Made by a program: the position numbers and the translations under genes
In this document: positions 1-11,399 of the stretch, in pieces
Numbering within the stretch: the stretch's first letter is position 1
Layout of the letters: each line of letters begins with the position of its first letter
The notes under the pieces: generated by a model
Databases searched by the model: none
What the model was told of the DNA's origin: nothing
What the model saw: the letters and a program-made list of their open reading frames with translations, nothing else
Origin: Charina bottae
Lineage: Eukaryota; Chordata; Lepidosauria; Squamata; Charinaidae
DNA length: 64,000 bases
Direction: 5' to 3'
Assembly (NCBI GenBank): GCA_023362775.1
Contig: JALMGJ010000006.1
Span: forward strand, 56,441,001 to 56,505,000

Positions 1-690
1 AGTCCATTAAGGTTTACCAGAGATAACAACGTATCTATTTTAACCTTGATCAAATAAACCAACTTTATATTGCTTCCTTTTACTTTTAATAATCTTGATC
101 TTAAATCCATTCGAATAGTGTACTAGAACTTGATTTCTTTTCATTTTTTCTTCTCACAACATTCTTCAAAGCTTTAACAAGTCTCTTTTGTAATTCCAAT
201 ATAGGAAAGTTGTCCAGGTCTCTCTTTTGGTTTGTAAGTTGTATATCCCTTTTCATTATTAAGACATCAGTCAGTTTCATTTGTATATCCAGTGTAGCAT
301 CTTTTTCCATATTATGCTTGTAGTCATTTTTAAATCCACTTTCAGATTAGTCTCAGTCTTGTCCAGGAAAATGTGTTCCTCTTCCATAGCATCTTTTAAA
401 CATAGTCTATCTATAATAGCAGACACTCTTAAAATTAACTTCTGGGTCCATTGTTCACAAATATCCCTCAGTACATCTGATGTTAAAGTATTTTGCTCCA
501 TTCTGTATTAGTAAGTCAAATTTAAGTGTTCTTCTCCTTTAATTGTAATCTTTAGTTCCTTCTGGTTCCCTATAGTGTCCAAATTTCAAAGTCCCATCCT
601 CTTCATTCCTCCACAGTCATCGGCTCCGCTCTCAATGGAGCCATCTTCAGTTTGCCATTTCTTTCCCGGAAGTCCAGGTTGAAGCACACC
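1..690 (-). mobile_element. LINE fragment carrying only an ORF1-like coding part
   Basis: Read on the minus strand, a leader (about 690-500) precedes a short ORF (277-501) beginning MEQNTLTSD, followed by another open stretch (101-310) rich in Lys, Glu and Leu that resembles a coiled-coil LINE ORF1 protein. The last part (about 1-120) matches the 3' part of the copy at 29830-30500: both have the stretch 'aatataaagttggtttattt'. No reverse transcriptase reading frame follows. It lies in a NELL2 intron, antisense to the gene. The family assignment (L1-type, ORF1 only, as in the mammalian 'half-L1' elements) is an inference; frameshifts show that it is dead. Confidence 0.5.
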
Positions 691-817
691 TTCAAAGGAA
701 ATTCATGAAACTGCACCCCATTTTTCATTGTTAATGTAAAGCATCTGCTTTGTATTCTTTACTTCAGCAACAGTGGTTATGTACCTTTGTTAGCAAAATA
801 AGGGGCGGACCATGACA

Positions 818-926
818 GGATGGATGGATTGATGGGTGGGTGGGTGGGTTGATGGATGGATGGATGGATGATAGATAGATAGATGATATATAGAGATAGA
901 GATGATAGATAGATGAGATAGATATG
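818..926. repeat. (GGAT)n / (GATA)n microsatellite
   Basis: Imperfect GGAT/GGGT units grade into GATA/GATAGA units. Simple repeat in a NELL2 intron. Confidence 0.9.
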
Positions 927-2800
927 GAAGAATATACCTGTGAAATAATCTGTTCTACTGATATGACATACCAGAGATCTGCTTAATATAACTGACTATG
1001 GTAGCTTAAATTTTCACAGTTTATGATAGAATTGCTACATCAAGCGGAATCTAAGATACACAATAAGATTCTCAATTGCAGACTTTTATGTCCTTCTATG
1101 GGCCCACAGCACATGTCCATATCAATGCCTCCAGGTAACAGTAAAATTTTCTTAGTTTCCCTCTCTCTAAAGCAACATAATTTTTAGTGATCTTGTTCTT
1201 TAATTTTAAAACTCTTTTGAGGCATTGTTTTTACAGCTTCATTCCAAGAGTGTATAGAGGTCAGGGGCAAAGGAGAAATGGTGTTAGGTTTTGAAAGAGC
1301 ATTCTGAGCATCTGAGTTCTGTTGCACAACCAACTTGTTTGGTACCTAGGAACTCTCTGTAGATTTTCTTTTGTAACTTTGAAAGCAAAGTATCAGTACC
1401 TTTATCTTCAGATGTGTGGAGAATCAAAAGCATTTAAAAGTGATGGTGTGGAGAGCTAAAAATAATTGCGGACAAATTTAGGCTCACTGCTGGGAATAAC
1501 CAGAAGGCATGAGTGTAGGACCTAGAGTGGGGTAGAAATTGAGGTATCGGACTAGGATTTGGGAGACCCAGGTTCAAGTTAATCATCAGCCAATTCACTG
1601 TGTGAATTAGAGCCATTACGTGGTCTGTCAGTCCAACTTATGACAGAGTTATAGTTTGGAGGGAAAATGGACAAGGGGTACCATGTATGTCTAACCCTTA
1701 AGTTCTTGAAGGAAAGGTGGAATTAAAAAATAATCCCATTAACTTGCAAAAATATTAAGATTATTGGCTTTATTCTTTAAAAAGCACTTCCATTGTAATC
1801 AGAATTTGAGTATACACAGTCAGACCATTTAAATATCATGTCCACATTTTGTAATATTCGTGTTCTTGGTTACCCATTTTATCTATGTACATTGTTGCAG
1901 GGGATGGGAGAAAAATTCAAAAAGCATTTTGTCTGGCATAATTGCAGATAAGAACTTTAGTAAATAAAATAAAGGATCCCTAAAGTTTGTCTCAAGAAAT
2001 AATGGAATGTTGTGATATCATGAAAGAATGGGATAAATTTATTTTATAAATACCAATTCACCTCATCTTCAAGTTGTTTGAATTAATTCATTGTAAGCTA
2101 TTTGTTACTTTTCCATACATTCCTTTAAAAAAACTCTATATATTTAATTTATCTTCTTTTGCCTCCTTCTTGGAATACTATTTGTTTCCATTGCAAGACT
2201 TGAGAGATGTAGATTTAGAAAAACAGTTTGTTTCAGCTTGGGAAATGTGCTAATTATGACAGCAAATGATGCAATTCATATTCAAAATGTGTTTTGGAGT
2301 AGTCTTCCTATTTGAAAAACAGATTAAAAACAATAATTCCTAGGAGTATTACCTGTACAAGAATGGGAGTTATGATTTAATGTCCTGTCATGCTACAGAA
2401 ATAGATACTGTTGGTTTATAAGAGGCAGCCTGATGTAAGAGATGGCAGCAGGGATAATGGTTAGAAATAACCCTATTGCTAGAATGACTTTTTCTGCTTG
2501 CCATGGGCAGTGACACACTGAGTATGCTTCTCATTTATCTTCATTGAATGAATTAAAAATGTTTCAGCAATACTGAGTGTAATTTAATGGTGTTATTTTG
2601 TTCACAGTACACATTTATTTTTCATCTTGAAAAAAAATGTTATAACACTTATAACACTTCAGTTCCTTTTCAGTACACTGAATCTCAGACTATGGAACTT
2701 AAATACTTTTTGTATATCAATTTCTTTTATATGTCCACAAATAACAGTCATTTCTGTGGACTGATACTACGGTTTATGTTGTTTTCTATTTATTGAGCAG
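927..2800 (+). other. NELL2 intron, no further feature recognised
   Basis: AT-rich non-coding sequence upstream of the first exon in the window. The ORFs here are short and lack recognisable domains. It ends in the acceptor 'tattgagcag' before 2801. Confidence 0.7.
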
Positions 2801-2941
2801 ATATTGATGAATGTTCAGATGGCTTTGTTCAGTGTGACAGCCGTGCCACCTGTATTAACCTACCTGGATGGTACCACTGTGAGTGCAGGGATGGTTACCA
2901 CGATAATGGCATGTTTTCACCTAGTGGAGAATCATGTGAAG
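2801..2941 (+). CDS. NELL2: NELL2 exon: calcium-binding EGF-like domain
   Basis: This 141-nt exon is phase 1 at both ends. It is preceded by an AG acceptor and followed by GTTGGT. It encodes 47 residues starting DIDECSDGF and ending SGESCE, a complete calcium-binding EGF domain: the DIDEC calcium motif, six cysteines and the CINLPGWYHCECRDGY core. The sequence is nearly identical to what I know of vertebrate NELL2 and clearly differs from NELL1. NELL2 is a secreted, mainly neural glycoprotein with a thrombospondin-N-like domain, VWC domains and six EGF domains; it acts as an extracellular ligand (Robo3 in axon guidance). The exon adds one symmetric, skippable EGF module. The upstream exons of the gene lie outside the window. 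Confidence 0.96.
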
Positions 2942-5900
2942 GTTGGTAAAGAGGCATCATAATGTGGTGTTCCTATGAAATTGTGTTTGAGTGATGCTAA
3001 TTGTCTTGATTTAGACTAAGAATTCATTGTGTTGTGGTCCAGAGATCTTATGTTCTGAATAATCCAAGTAGATAAAGGGAGAACAAACAAATAAAAATTA
3101 TCTCTACTGTAACTTACTCCCCACTGAATATCTGGAACTGAGCATTATTTCAGCAATCTGTTTCAGCAGATCTCCCCACCCATTTCTACCATTCCCATTA
3201 CAATTTACTCCAGTAAAAATTAATACCATATCAGTGCACATAAAATACTTTTCCATATGGATCATTCTTCACTTCCTTCCATGTCACAAAAGAGGGCTTT
3301 CTACTTCTTTGCTCTTTCTGCACCATCTGCATCCCCCAAAACATTTTTTGGGAGGACTAAGGGCCTTTCTTGAAAATGTGGGATATCATGGAAAGAAGAA
3401 ATGACCTCAGCTCAATCTTAATCCTAAAATAAGTTATCTTTAGGAAATGCATATAAGGAAAGTTTTCTGTTCTTCTTTTCCTTGGTAGAAATATTCCTAC
3501 CCACATTATTTAGGAGCATCTCCTAATGCTCTTGAAGATACAAATAGATATGGATAGAAGAATATTGGGAAACTTTAATTCTGTAACGTATTTATTCATT
3601 ATACAAGCCAAGGCAAAGTACAGACTTGATTAAGCTACTTTGTGGACATTACAGATGTTCCTTTTGATATTCTGGATGTTGAACAAAATGGAATAGCAGT
3701 ATACTTTCATCAGATATGTAACTGAAAATGTCATTTGATTTCCACATGCTCATTCCTAGTCCATGAAATTGGGTAGACTTTTGGCAGTTGTCTAGGACTG
3801 GGAAAATTGATGGGAAGGAAGAGATTCTAAAAACTGCAGGTGGCCTCATTTTGAAAAGCAGCCAAGTGTTTTAATGTTAAGTTTTGCTCTTTTCTATTTT
3901 AAACAATATAATTGCTCCGTAGCTTTACAAAGTTACAAGTAGCATTGCAGTGGGTCACGATACTTCCTTACAATGCCTCGCTTAAAATAGTACTATGTTG
4001 GGATATCATTCTAAAAATGGTGCTGAGAAAGAAAAAAGATTGAAGCTTCCTCTTGTCTTCTCCATCTCTGACATTCCCAGATACCTTTATGGCTTTGTAA
4101 TATTTGAGTAGGATCTATATAAATCCAGTACCTCATATACAATTAGGGGATTAACTAGGCAAAATGGCACTGTGTGCACTGGCTTATGGGCTCTATTTAG
4201 ATACTACAGAATCCCTCCACACATATGTTGGGAGATATCTGCATTAGAGCAGTGGAAGAATCATAGTGTCTTCCACTTCCTACATGGCTACTGGCTCGAC
4301 CACAGATCGGCTATATGTGTTTGGTTCAGGAACTGTAGAATAGGGATATATGAAAGGACAGTCTTTGTGTAATCATAATGTTATAGGCAGACACTATTAA
4401 ACATATTGATTACTAGATTTTCAGGAAGGGAGAAGTAATTCTATTGTTATTTGAGTAAAACCACTCCACTCTATGTTTTTTATTTTGCTTTACATATTTA
4501 ATATACATTTTATTACCCTGTGAAGCTTCTGCCACCAGTAAGATGATAATATGCTGCTTTTACAATTTGTAGAAATGCTGCAGTTAAGAGGAAAAAACTA
4601 TTTGTGCAGCAGTAGTGCAAACTTAGCTATACTAAAATTGAGTACTATATAAATGGCAATTATTTAGTGGGCATGCAGTTCTTCTAAGATTGTTCTTAAA
4701 TGAAACTTTAAGTTGTGTTTATGTAGAAGCTTTGTATTTTGTTTTTAAGGAAGGCAATATAGCACATTCTGTTATGATCTATTTAATTGTGAAAGGAAAG
4801 AAGACCTATTTCATTTTGATAGCACTAAATTTCACATTTCCTTTCAATCTTTTCATATAATTGTCTGAAATCTGAGTATAATTAATATTACAGGAGTAAG
4901 GGAGGATTCTTTTCTGCAATTCCTCTTTCCATGGAAGGAAAAAGCTGTACTACTGGAGAAGACCAGCTCATAAGGAGATGAGTCTTCCTGAGAAGGTGGA
5001 CAGGGCTATGATGCCTGTTGATACTCAGCTCTTAGATTGCTGACATCACAGGATAGAGTCTAGGGATGCAGGAAGACCTATGAAAGCAGCCATATTTTTC
5101 AAATAAAATGTACTTTCAAGTAGTTGGCAATATTAAAACTGGGATACAAAATACTCCCCCCCCCTCCATTATTACTTAGAGTAAAAAAAAATGACAACAT
5201 AGTGGCAAGCATAATATAGAAAAAGTGCATACAGTACTGTTCTAGGACATGGTGAAATTATTTTGTACTTACACAAATCTAAAATATAAATTTGAAATAA
5301 CTAAATCGGTCTGGTTATTAATGCTATATCCCAGTCCTCTGAGCAGTATAATTCTTACTTGCTAGAACTTAGCACCTAGTAAGTTGACATTGGGCAGTAG
5401 CCACTTGGACAGAATATGTATTTGTGTTTCTGTGTGTGAGTGAGTGTCAGTGTTTATGTATTTGTCTTCACTAATTTTTCAGCTGGATATAAGGCCCACA
5501 TAATATCTAAATCAGTTCTATATGTATAATTTTTAATAGAGCAGTTTTTTCAAGTATACATAGCAATGTAATATAGTGTTCTAAAGGCACTTAATACCTT
5601 TTTTTAATGCTGACAAAATAGAAAAACCCCAGAAGCAGCCCACAAACAGAGTGGAACATCTACAGTTCTATGAAGTGTTAATATGACCTGTATGAAGTAA
5701 AGGGTCACTGGCGTAGCATCTTTTTTTTTTTAAAAAAAAAGTTCTTTATCCATCAACAAATGGTGCAAGAGTCTTATTTTCTGAGAAATTAATGGAGTCC
5801 TTAAAATGTGTACAAAGGAACAATAACAAGTCCATATTTTCCAAATAAGGGGAAAAGTTATGTGTAATTTCTTTTCCTTTATTACATCAAATGAACCAAC

Positions 5901-6045
5901 AAAATACATGTGTGCATTTAACTGTGAAAATAATGTGGGGGAACTATTTTTTAAAAAAAGAGGGAGAGGAAAAAAGGCCTGGAAATTCACCTCATAAACA
6001 AAACAAATAAAAGAATTGACTGTATTGAACAAAAGTCTCATTTAT

Positions 6046-6180
6046 TTATTTGTTTGTTTGTTTGTTTGTTTGTTTAGTTTGTTTGTTTGTTTGTTTGTTT
6101 TATTATTTAAATTTGTATTACCGCCCATCTCCTCCAGCCAGAGGACTCTGGGCGGTTCTGGAGCTAAATCCTTTAACTTT
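6046..6180 (-). repeat. (TTTG)n with L2-like LINE 3' tail
   Basis: A TTTG tandem run (6046-6100) is joined to 'taccgcccatctcctcc...actctgggcggtt'. The latter is the reverse complement of the GGGCGGT...AAATAAA 3' tail seen at 26760, 46340 and 46670. It is a short tail-only remnant. Confidence 0.7.
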
Positions 6181-7196
6181 TGTCTAATAACAACAACAAT
6201 AATAATTCAAATGTTGACAAACAGCATACTGTATATCAACAATCAACTGCCACAATCAGGTGCAGGCTGATTTAGCCTTCCATTATTCCTTAAAAATATT
6301 CCATCCCTCTTGCAAAATAGTTTCTAAATCCTAGGGATTTAGCCAAGAAGAATATAAGGATATATTCTTGACATTCAGCAACTGATCTAAAATCAATTGT
6401 TAACAATAATAGGATAAAATCAATCCATGTGAGTGAATGTTCCCACTCTTGAATTGCATCTCCAATAACATCGCGATTGCAAGCAAACTTTAGTAAGTGT
6501 CACACTTCAATCCCCTAAGACCTCTAACAAATATGAAATTTCATAAACAACAATAGAATCAGCAGCAAAAAGTCCAAATAACAATAGTTGAAATTTTTAC
6601 CAAAAAGCATTCTGAGCTAAATTAAAAGTTTCAAAAACTAGTTCATCAGAACTGAGTCATTCTAAGATCCAATTTATTGAATTTACTGACTGCATTTTAG
6701 TCTGGAATTAGTTTATCATGTTTATCATCAGTAAAACGTCCACATTATGCCTGCAACCAAGTATATTCCACATATCCATTGTCCTATATTGCAGTCTTAA
6801 GTAAAGGTACTAAAACTGATTTTGAACAAGCAAGAATCCCAATACTTGCCAAGATTACAGTCAAATAGTAACCAATGAACAGTACTAAATAAATGCCAAT
6901 GATAGGTCTGAAGCTGTGAAAAAATCTATCTTTTCCAACAGGTCATTGTAATTTATGCAGTGAAAACCTAGAAGGATACCTTTACTAAAAATGTTATTTA
7001 ACAGTGTGATTTATTACAGTAATTAAAAAAAGCATTTAAAACATATATTAGTAGGGCTGTACAAAGCATTCCTAGGGGCTTTATGATGCAACTGATGCAT
7101 CCATCTGAATCCAAAACACTAATGTAGCACACCTTCACAAAGGGTTGGCATAGCCATTTTGAGGGACACCCCCCATCTGAGCCAATTCTTTGTCAG

Positions 7197-7492
7197 TGTT
7201 AGCCTTACCAGGTAGACCAGACAGGAAACACAACCATATAAGCCAATTCTACTTTATTGTAATTCTACAAGAAATTCTACAATAACAGAATCTTGCAAGT
7301 CAGAAAGTACAGTTCTCCTGCTGTTTCCTTTACAGCCTGAGAAACTAGGGAGGGTCTCTTCTGAGCCTCTTGCCCCACCCAGTATCCAGCTGCAGGCTAT
7401 GCCCTCTCTTATCTGACCATTCCCTAGGCAGCATCTCTTCGCCCTGTCTCCCAAGGTCTTTCCCACATACCATTAGTGTCAGTCATCTTACA
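7197..7492 (-). repeat. Solo LTR-like repeat
   Basis: On the minus strand the unit starts TGTAAGATGACTG, contains an AATAAA signal (near 7254) about 55 nt before its end, and ends GGCTAACA: a TG...CA layout with a late poly(A) signal, as in an LTR. A second, gapped copy lies at 23965-24190 on the + strand. No matching 5-bp target duplication is obvious at the ends I chose, so the boundaries and class (ERV or Gypsy) are uncertain. Confidence 0.45.
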
Positions 7493-7869
7493 CAGCTTTC
7501 TAATTAGGAATAATAAACTTGTTCTTATTAATAAGACTAAGTACTTTCTGGGGAACCATTTATAGCTATAACAGAGCATCAAAAACAGTTTTTGTGGAAA
7601 CAGAAGAAAAAGAAATAAAAGGAAATTTAACAGAACCAGCTCCTAATGATTTGAGAAACTGTGTGCATTTGCAGTATTTTTCACTCTTTCACTGTGTCAA
7701 CTCATTTCTCCTCATTTATTTTATTTAAAGCATCTGTGAGGCAGAATTTGCAATGTGTTTGTATTATGGATGCTTTTTGAAATGTCATGGGAGTAAAAAT
7801 AGTTGCATACGCTACATAAAGCAATAAATGATAATCTAGCTAAATTTTAGTTCTTCAGATATATTTGAA

Positions 7870-8050
7870 ATAAAATGTACAGTGGTGCTTAAAAGTTTGT
7901 GAACCCTTTTGAATTTTCAATATTTCTGCATAAATATGACCTAAAACATGATCTGTTCTCCACACAAAAGTCTTAAAACAACATAAAGAGAACGCAATTA
8001 AACAAATGAGTAAAAAACATTATACTTGTTCATTTATTTATTGAGGAAAA
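7870..8050 (+). mobile_element. Tc1/mariner-like transposon terminal fragment
   Basis: It starts TACAGTGGTGCTTAAAAGTT and continues through 'catttatttattgaggaaaatgat'. I recognise this as the terminal part of a Tc1/mariner element widespread in fish, frogs and lizards; the leading TA fits the target site. There is no transposase ORF and the other terminus was not found. Confidence 0.6.
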
Positions 8051-8816
8051 TGATCAATTTTAAGAAATTCTGTGGCCTTTAAGTGATTTACTCCCAAGCT
8101 TCTAAACCTTATAAATTAAAAAAAAAATGTGTCTTTACATTCCTACAACTTTCTAAAATAAGCAGTATGGTATTTCAGTTTCTAAAATGTGAGTCTACAA
8201 AGTTTTAATCATTTTCTATAGACTTATTTTTATTGCTGCCATCTAATTACAGTACATATAGGAAGTAGGATAATATTTTTGAAATGTGTATAATATATTC
8301 AAAATGGTAAATTAGACATACTTTTTGGTATTTTCTAATGAATAAACATGAACATTGAATTTTACTTATACATAGCACTTCCTCATTTCTAGCAAGCATT
8401 TATATATGCAAAAACCTCTTCTTACACTCTGCAAAAGATGTTTGAAGAAACCCTCTTGCTTTCTCTCCTTTTTTGCCTAGCTACTTGAATTTGGCTGCTA
8501 AATACCTTTTGAAATGTTTAAGTAAAATAGCATGTTTTCTGGATACAGCGTTGTAGAGAAGACCATCACCTCTACTTGCCTTCCGCTGCACAATATTAAA
8601 AAATACAGAACCTCCTGCCATACAATCTGTCTTGGCTTAAAATAAAACATACAATACTCTTTACATTTATTTTAGCTGCTCTTATAATTAACTACAATAA
8701 AATAGATTCTTATTGTAAATTAGCATGGAATTCAGGCCTTTTGACCGAAGATTGCTGAGGTTTCTTTTATCGGGCAATTGCGGATACTGATTGATGCCTC
8801 CGGACTCTTTCTACAG

Positions 8817-9010
8817 ATATTGATGAATGTGCAACCCGGAGGCACAGCTGTGCCAATGACACAATTTGTTTTAATTTGGATGGTGGCTATGACTGTCGAT
8901 GCCCGCATGGGAAGAACTGCACAGGAGACTGTATCCATGAAGGCAAGATCAAACACAATGGACAAATCTGGGTGTTGGAAAATGATAGATGCTCCGTTTG
9001 CTCTTGCCAA
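8817..9010 (+). CDS. NELL2: NELL2 exon: last EGF-like domain and start of a VWC domain
   Basis: This 194-nt exon enters in phase 1 (completing Asp with the G at 2941) and ends in phase 0 before the strong donor GTGAGT. It encodes the sixth EGF-like module (DIDECATRRHSCANDTICFN..., with HGKNCTGDC), then HNGQIWVLENDRCSVCSCQ, the first part of a von Willebrand C repeat with its WxxxxDxCxxCxC signature. VWC repeats in chordin-like proteins bind TGF-beta family ligands; in NELL proteins they sit C-terminal to the EGF block. All cysteines expected for the family are present, and the match to known vertebrate NELL2 is very close. Confidence 0.97.
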
Positions 9011-9233
9011 GTGAGTTGGGAGATCCCCTGGGAATGTGAGAAAATAAGGAATGAGAAGGAGCTGAAAACAGAAATAGTTGTTTGTGGTTATATGTGCTGT
9101 ATGAGAGATATTAGTATTCGCTGATTAACATGAAAAGAATTACAGTTCATAGTATGGCTAGGACATCATACTGAAGAGTAATAATGGTCTACCTAACTCA
9201 ATGTCTTATCTGACCTCCTTGGGATAATCACTG

Positions 9234-9236
<3 letters not shown>

Positions 9237-9289
<53 letters not shown>
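9237..9289. repeat. (AT)n microsatellite
   Basis: About 26 uninterrupted AT units in the 449-bp intron 9011-9459, between two VWC-coding exons. Confidence 0.97.
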
Positions 9290-9291
<2 letters not shown>

Positions 9292-9459
9292 AATTGTAAA
9301 TATTGTCTTTAGGTCATCCTTATTGCAAATTACATATGACTTTAAAATCTTTAACTTTAATCCTTAGTACAGCAAACTACTGCAAAATGTTTTTTTCTTT
9401 ATTTTCCATGTCATAATGATATAACTTAAGTGTAATTTTACTATATCTTACAATGGTAG

Positions 9460-9636
9460 AGTGGCTATGTAATGTGCCGGCGAATGGTCTGTGACTGTGA
9501 AAATCCCACTGTTGATTTATTCTGCTGCCCTGAATGTGATCCAAGGCTGAGTAGTCAGTGTTTACATCAAAGTGGGGAGATCGTGTACAATAGCGGGGAT
9601 ACATGGGTTCAAAACTGTCAACAGTGCCGATGTTTG
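9460..9636 (+). CDS. NELL2: NELL2 exon: VWC domain continuation
   Basis: A 177-nt, phase 0/0 exon. Its acceptor is weak-looking (caatggtag|AGT); the donor is GTAAGT. It encodes 59 residues: the end of one VWC repeat (SGYVMCRRMVCDCENP...FCCPECDPR) and the start of the next (QCLHQSGEIVYNSGDTWVQNC, then QQCRCL). The CCPEC and WxxxCxxCxC cysteine patterns are intact. The acceptor lacks a clean pyrimidine tract, but the reading frame and homology fix the boundary. Confidence 0.96.
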
Positions 9637-9879
9637 GTAAGTCATCCTACTATTTTTAATTTTTTTTTAACTATTTATTTATTTATATTTGTTCTGAATT
9701 TATTAGCTGCCCAACTCAAATGGACTCTGGAGCAATTAAAGTGACATTATTTGCTATTATTTATATATACCTTAACTGTTGTTTATTAATTTACATTTGT
9801 TTCAGTTATGTTTTTATATAGTCCTTTTTTCTATTTCTCAAATAATCTTTGACTACAATTTCAGATAAGTGGCGAGTAC

Positions 9880-9894
9880 ACATTTAATCACAAA
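9880..9894. repeat. Target-site duplication of the Penelope-like insertion (left copy)
   Basis: Fifteen bases, ACATTTAATCACAAA, repeated exactly at 11575-11589. They bound the insertion. Confidence 0.9.
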
Positions 9895-9930
9895 TATGTC
9901 TATGAAGGTTCTCAGTCATCCAGGTGGAAT

Positions 9931-10360
9931 TGTCTGTAGCTTGAATCATGTCAACTGGATTTCTATTTTCTCAGTGGAAACGTTTCGCTCCTTATCCAAG
10001 GAGCTTCTTCAGTCTGAGCAAAGTTGGTAAGGGAATCCTAAATATGTTTCTAGGTAGCTGTGTGACCTTACACCTGGGGCTAGGTCATGGTTATATTGAG
10101 ATGTTATTTTAAGTCCTTTTATCATCTAAAGGAGGATCGTTAAGATCACCATGCTGCTGTTGAGCTTGTGAAATGGTCTTAATCTTCCTAGGCACAGAAG
10201 ACAAAGCAGGGAGGAAGATGGGGGAAAGATTGTGCCTGAGGCCCCCACCTCTATTCAAGGAAGGATTTTCCAAGTTGGCATAAATGGATTCCTTGACCCC
10301 TCTCTCAAACCACCTATCTTCTCTGTCTAAAATGTGAACATTAATGTCCTCAAATGAGTG
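9931..10360 (-). repeat. Left inverted arm of the Penelope-like element
   Basis: Reverse complement of 11148-11577. It ends at 'caaatgagtg', where the match to the other arm stops. It contains the minus-strand hammerhead motif. Confidence 0.9.
9970..10018 (-). ncRNA. Hammerhead ribozyme motif (left arm)
   Basis: On the minus strand: CTCAGA, core CTGAAGA (10006-10012), a stem-II hairpin AGCTCCTT/GGAT/AAGGAGC, then GAAAC, GTT, and CTGAG closing stem I. Stem III is reduced to two base pairs with no loop, as described for the minimal hammerheads of Penelope-like elements, which are thought to work as dimers. It is the mirror copy of 11490-11538. Confidence 0.75.
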
Positions 10361-11399
10361 GAATGCACTCAACACATTCCAGGGAACGGTGCTCACCCAC
10401 TGGTTTAGGTATGTGGATGACACCTGGGTCAAAATCAAGGCCCAGGAAGTACAGGCCTTCACGGACCATATAAACACTATAGATGCCAACATTAGCTTCA
10501 CCAGAGAAGACACCAAGGACAACAGACTGGCATTCCTAGACTGTGAAGTCCTCATTGGGACCGGTGGCAAGCTAGAAATAGGGATCTACAGGAAACCCAC
10601 ACACACAGATCAATATCTGATGTTTGACTCCCACCATCCACTGCAGCACAAACTAGGAGTCATCAGGACATTGTCACACAGAGCAGAAACCATCCCCACC
10701 TCCATGGATTCCAAAAAGAATGAAAATCAGCACCTGAGAACAGCTCTGAAGGCCTGTGGATATCCAAATTGGGCCTTCACCAAATCTAAATCTACCAGAC
10801 CTAAAACAGCGACAGATAGGGCTGAGACTCAGAGTAAACGAAAGAACCTGGTCATTCCCTACATGGCTGGCATGTCTGAAAAGATAAAACGGATATTTGG
10901 CAAACACCACATACCTGTATATTTCAAACCCACCAACACACTGAGACAGAGGCTTGTACACCCCAAAGATCAAACTCCAAAACACAAGAAAAGCAATGTA
11001 GTTTATGCAATCCAGTGCAGTGAGGAGTGCTCTGAACTCTACATTGGAGAAACCAAACAACTTTTGTACAGGAGGATGGCCCAATACAGGAGAAGTAACA
11101 CCACAGGACCAGAGTCAGCAGTTTATCTTCATCTAAAGGAAAAAGGACACTCATTTGAGGACATTAATGTTCACATTTTAGACAGAGAAGATAGTTGGTT
11201 TGAGAGAGGGGTCAAGGAATCCATTTATGCCAACTTGGAAAATCCTTCCTTGAATAGAGGTGGGGGCCTCAGGCACAATCTTTCCCCCATCTTCCTCCCT
11301 GCTTTGTCTTCTGTGCCTAGGAAGATTAAGACCATTTCACAAGCTCAACAGCAGCATGGTGATCTTAACGATCCTCCTTTAAATGATAAAAGGACTTAA
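10344..11399 (+). CDS. Penelope-like RT C-terminal part and GIY-YIG endonuclease
   Basis: A 351-residue ORF. Residues 23-26 are the YVDD catalytic motif of the RT palm, in a Penelope-type context (WFRYVDDTWV). The thumb region with GIYRKPTHTDQY follows (79-91). The GIY-YIG domain lies near 218-310: VVY at 219-221, YIGET at 233-237, catalytic Arg near 243, and Glu292 in KESIYANLENP. There is a Cys pair in IQCSEEC. RT motifs upstream of YVDD are missing, and the apparent start ATG lies in the inverted left arm, so this is a truncated protein rather than the native start. The frame is otherwise intact. The role in the full element is target-primed reverse transcription. It has no relation to NELL2 function. 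Confidence 0.88.
   Translation: MSSNEWNALNTFQGTVLTHWFRYVDDTWVKIKAQEVQAFTDHINTIDANISFTREDTKDNRLAFLDCEVLIGTGGKLEIGIYRKPTHTDQYLMFDSHHPLQHKLGVIRTLSHRAETIPTSMDSKKNENQHLRTALKACGYPNWAFTKSKSTRPKTATDRAETQSKRKNLVIPYMAGMSEKIKRIFGKHHIPVYFKPTNTLRQRLVHPKDQTPKHKKSNVVYAIQCSEECSELYIGETKQLLYRRMAQYRRSNTTGPESAVYLHLKEKGHSFEDINVHILDREDSWFERGVKESIYANLENPSLNRGGGLRHNLSPIFLPALSSVPRKIKTISQAQQQHGDLNDPPLNDKRT

Larger units (their letters stand above)
2942..8816 (+). other. NELL2 intron (5.9 kb)
   Basis: Runs from GTTGGT at 2942 to the acceptor 'tttctacag' ending at 8816. It contains a (TTTG)n/L2-like tail (6046-6180), an LTR-like repeat (7197-7492) and a Tc1-like fragment (7870-8050). The rest (2950-6040, 6190-7190, 8055-8800) is AT-rich and shows no convincing gene or repeat. 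Confidence 0.85.

Noticed and set aside
8732..9124. ORFs overlapping the second NELL2 exon in other frames and into the intron
   Set aside because: Splice sites and homology define the exon 8817-9010; the other frames are shadows.
10109..10570. 153-residue minus-strand ORF
   Set aside because: Part of it is the inverted copy of the Penelope C-terminus, the rest is antisense to the RT frame; not an independent gene.
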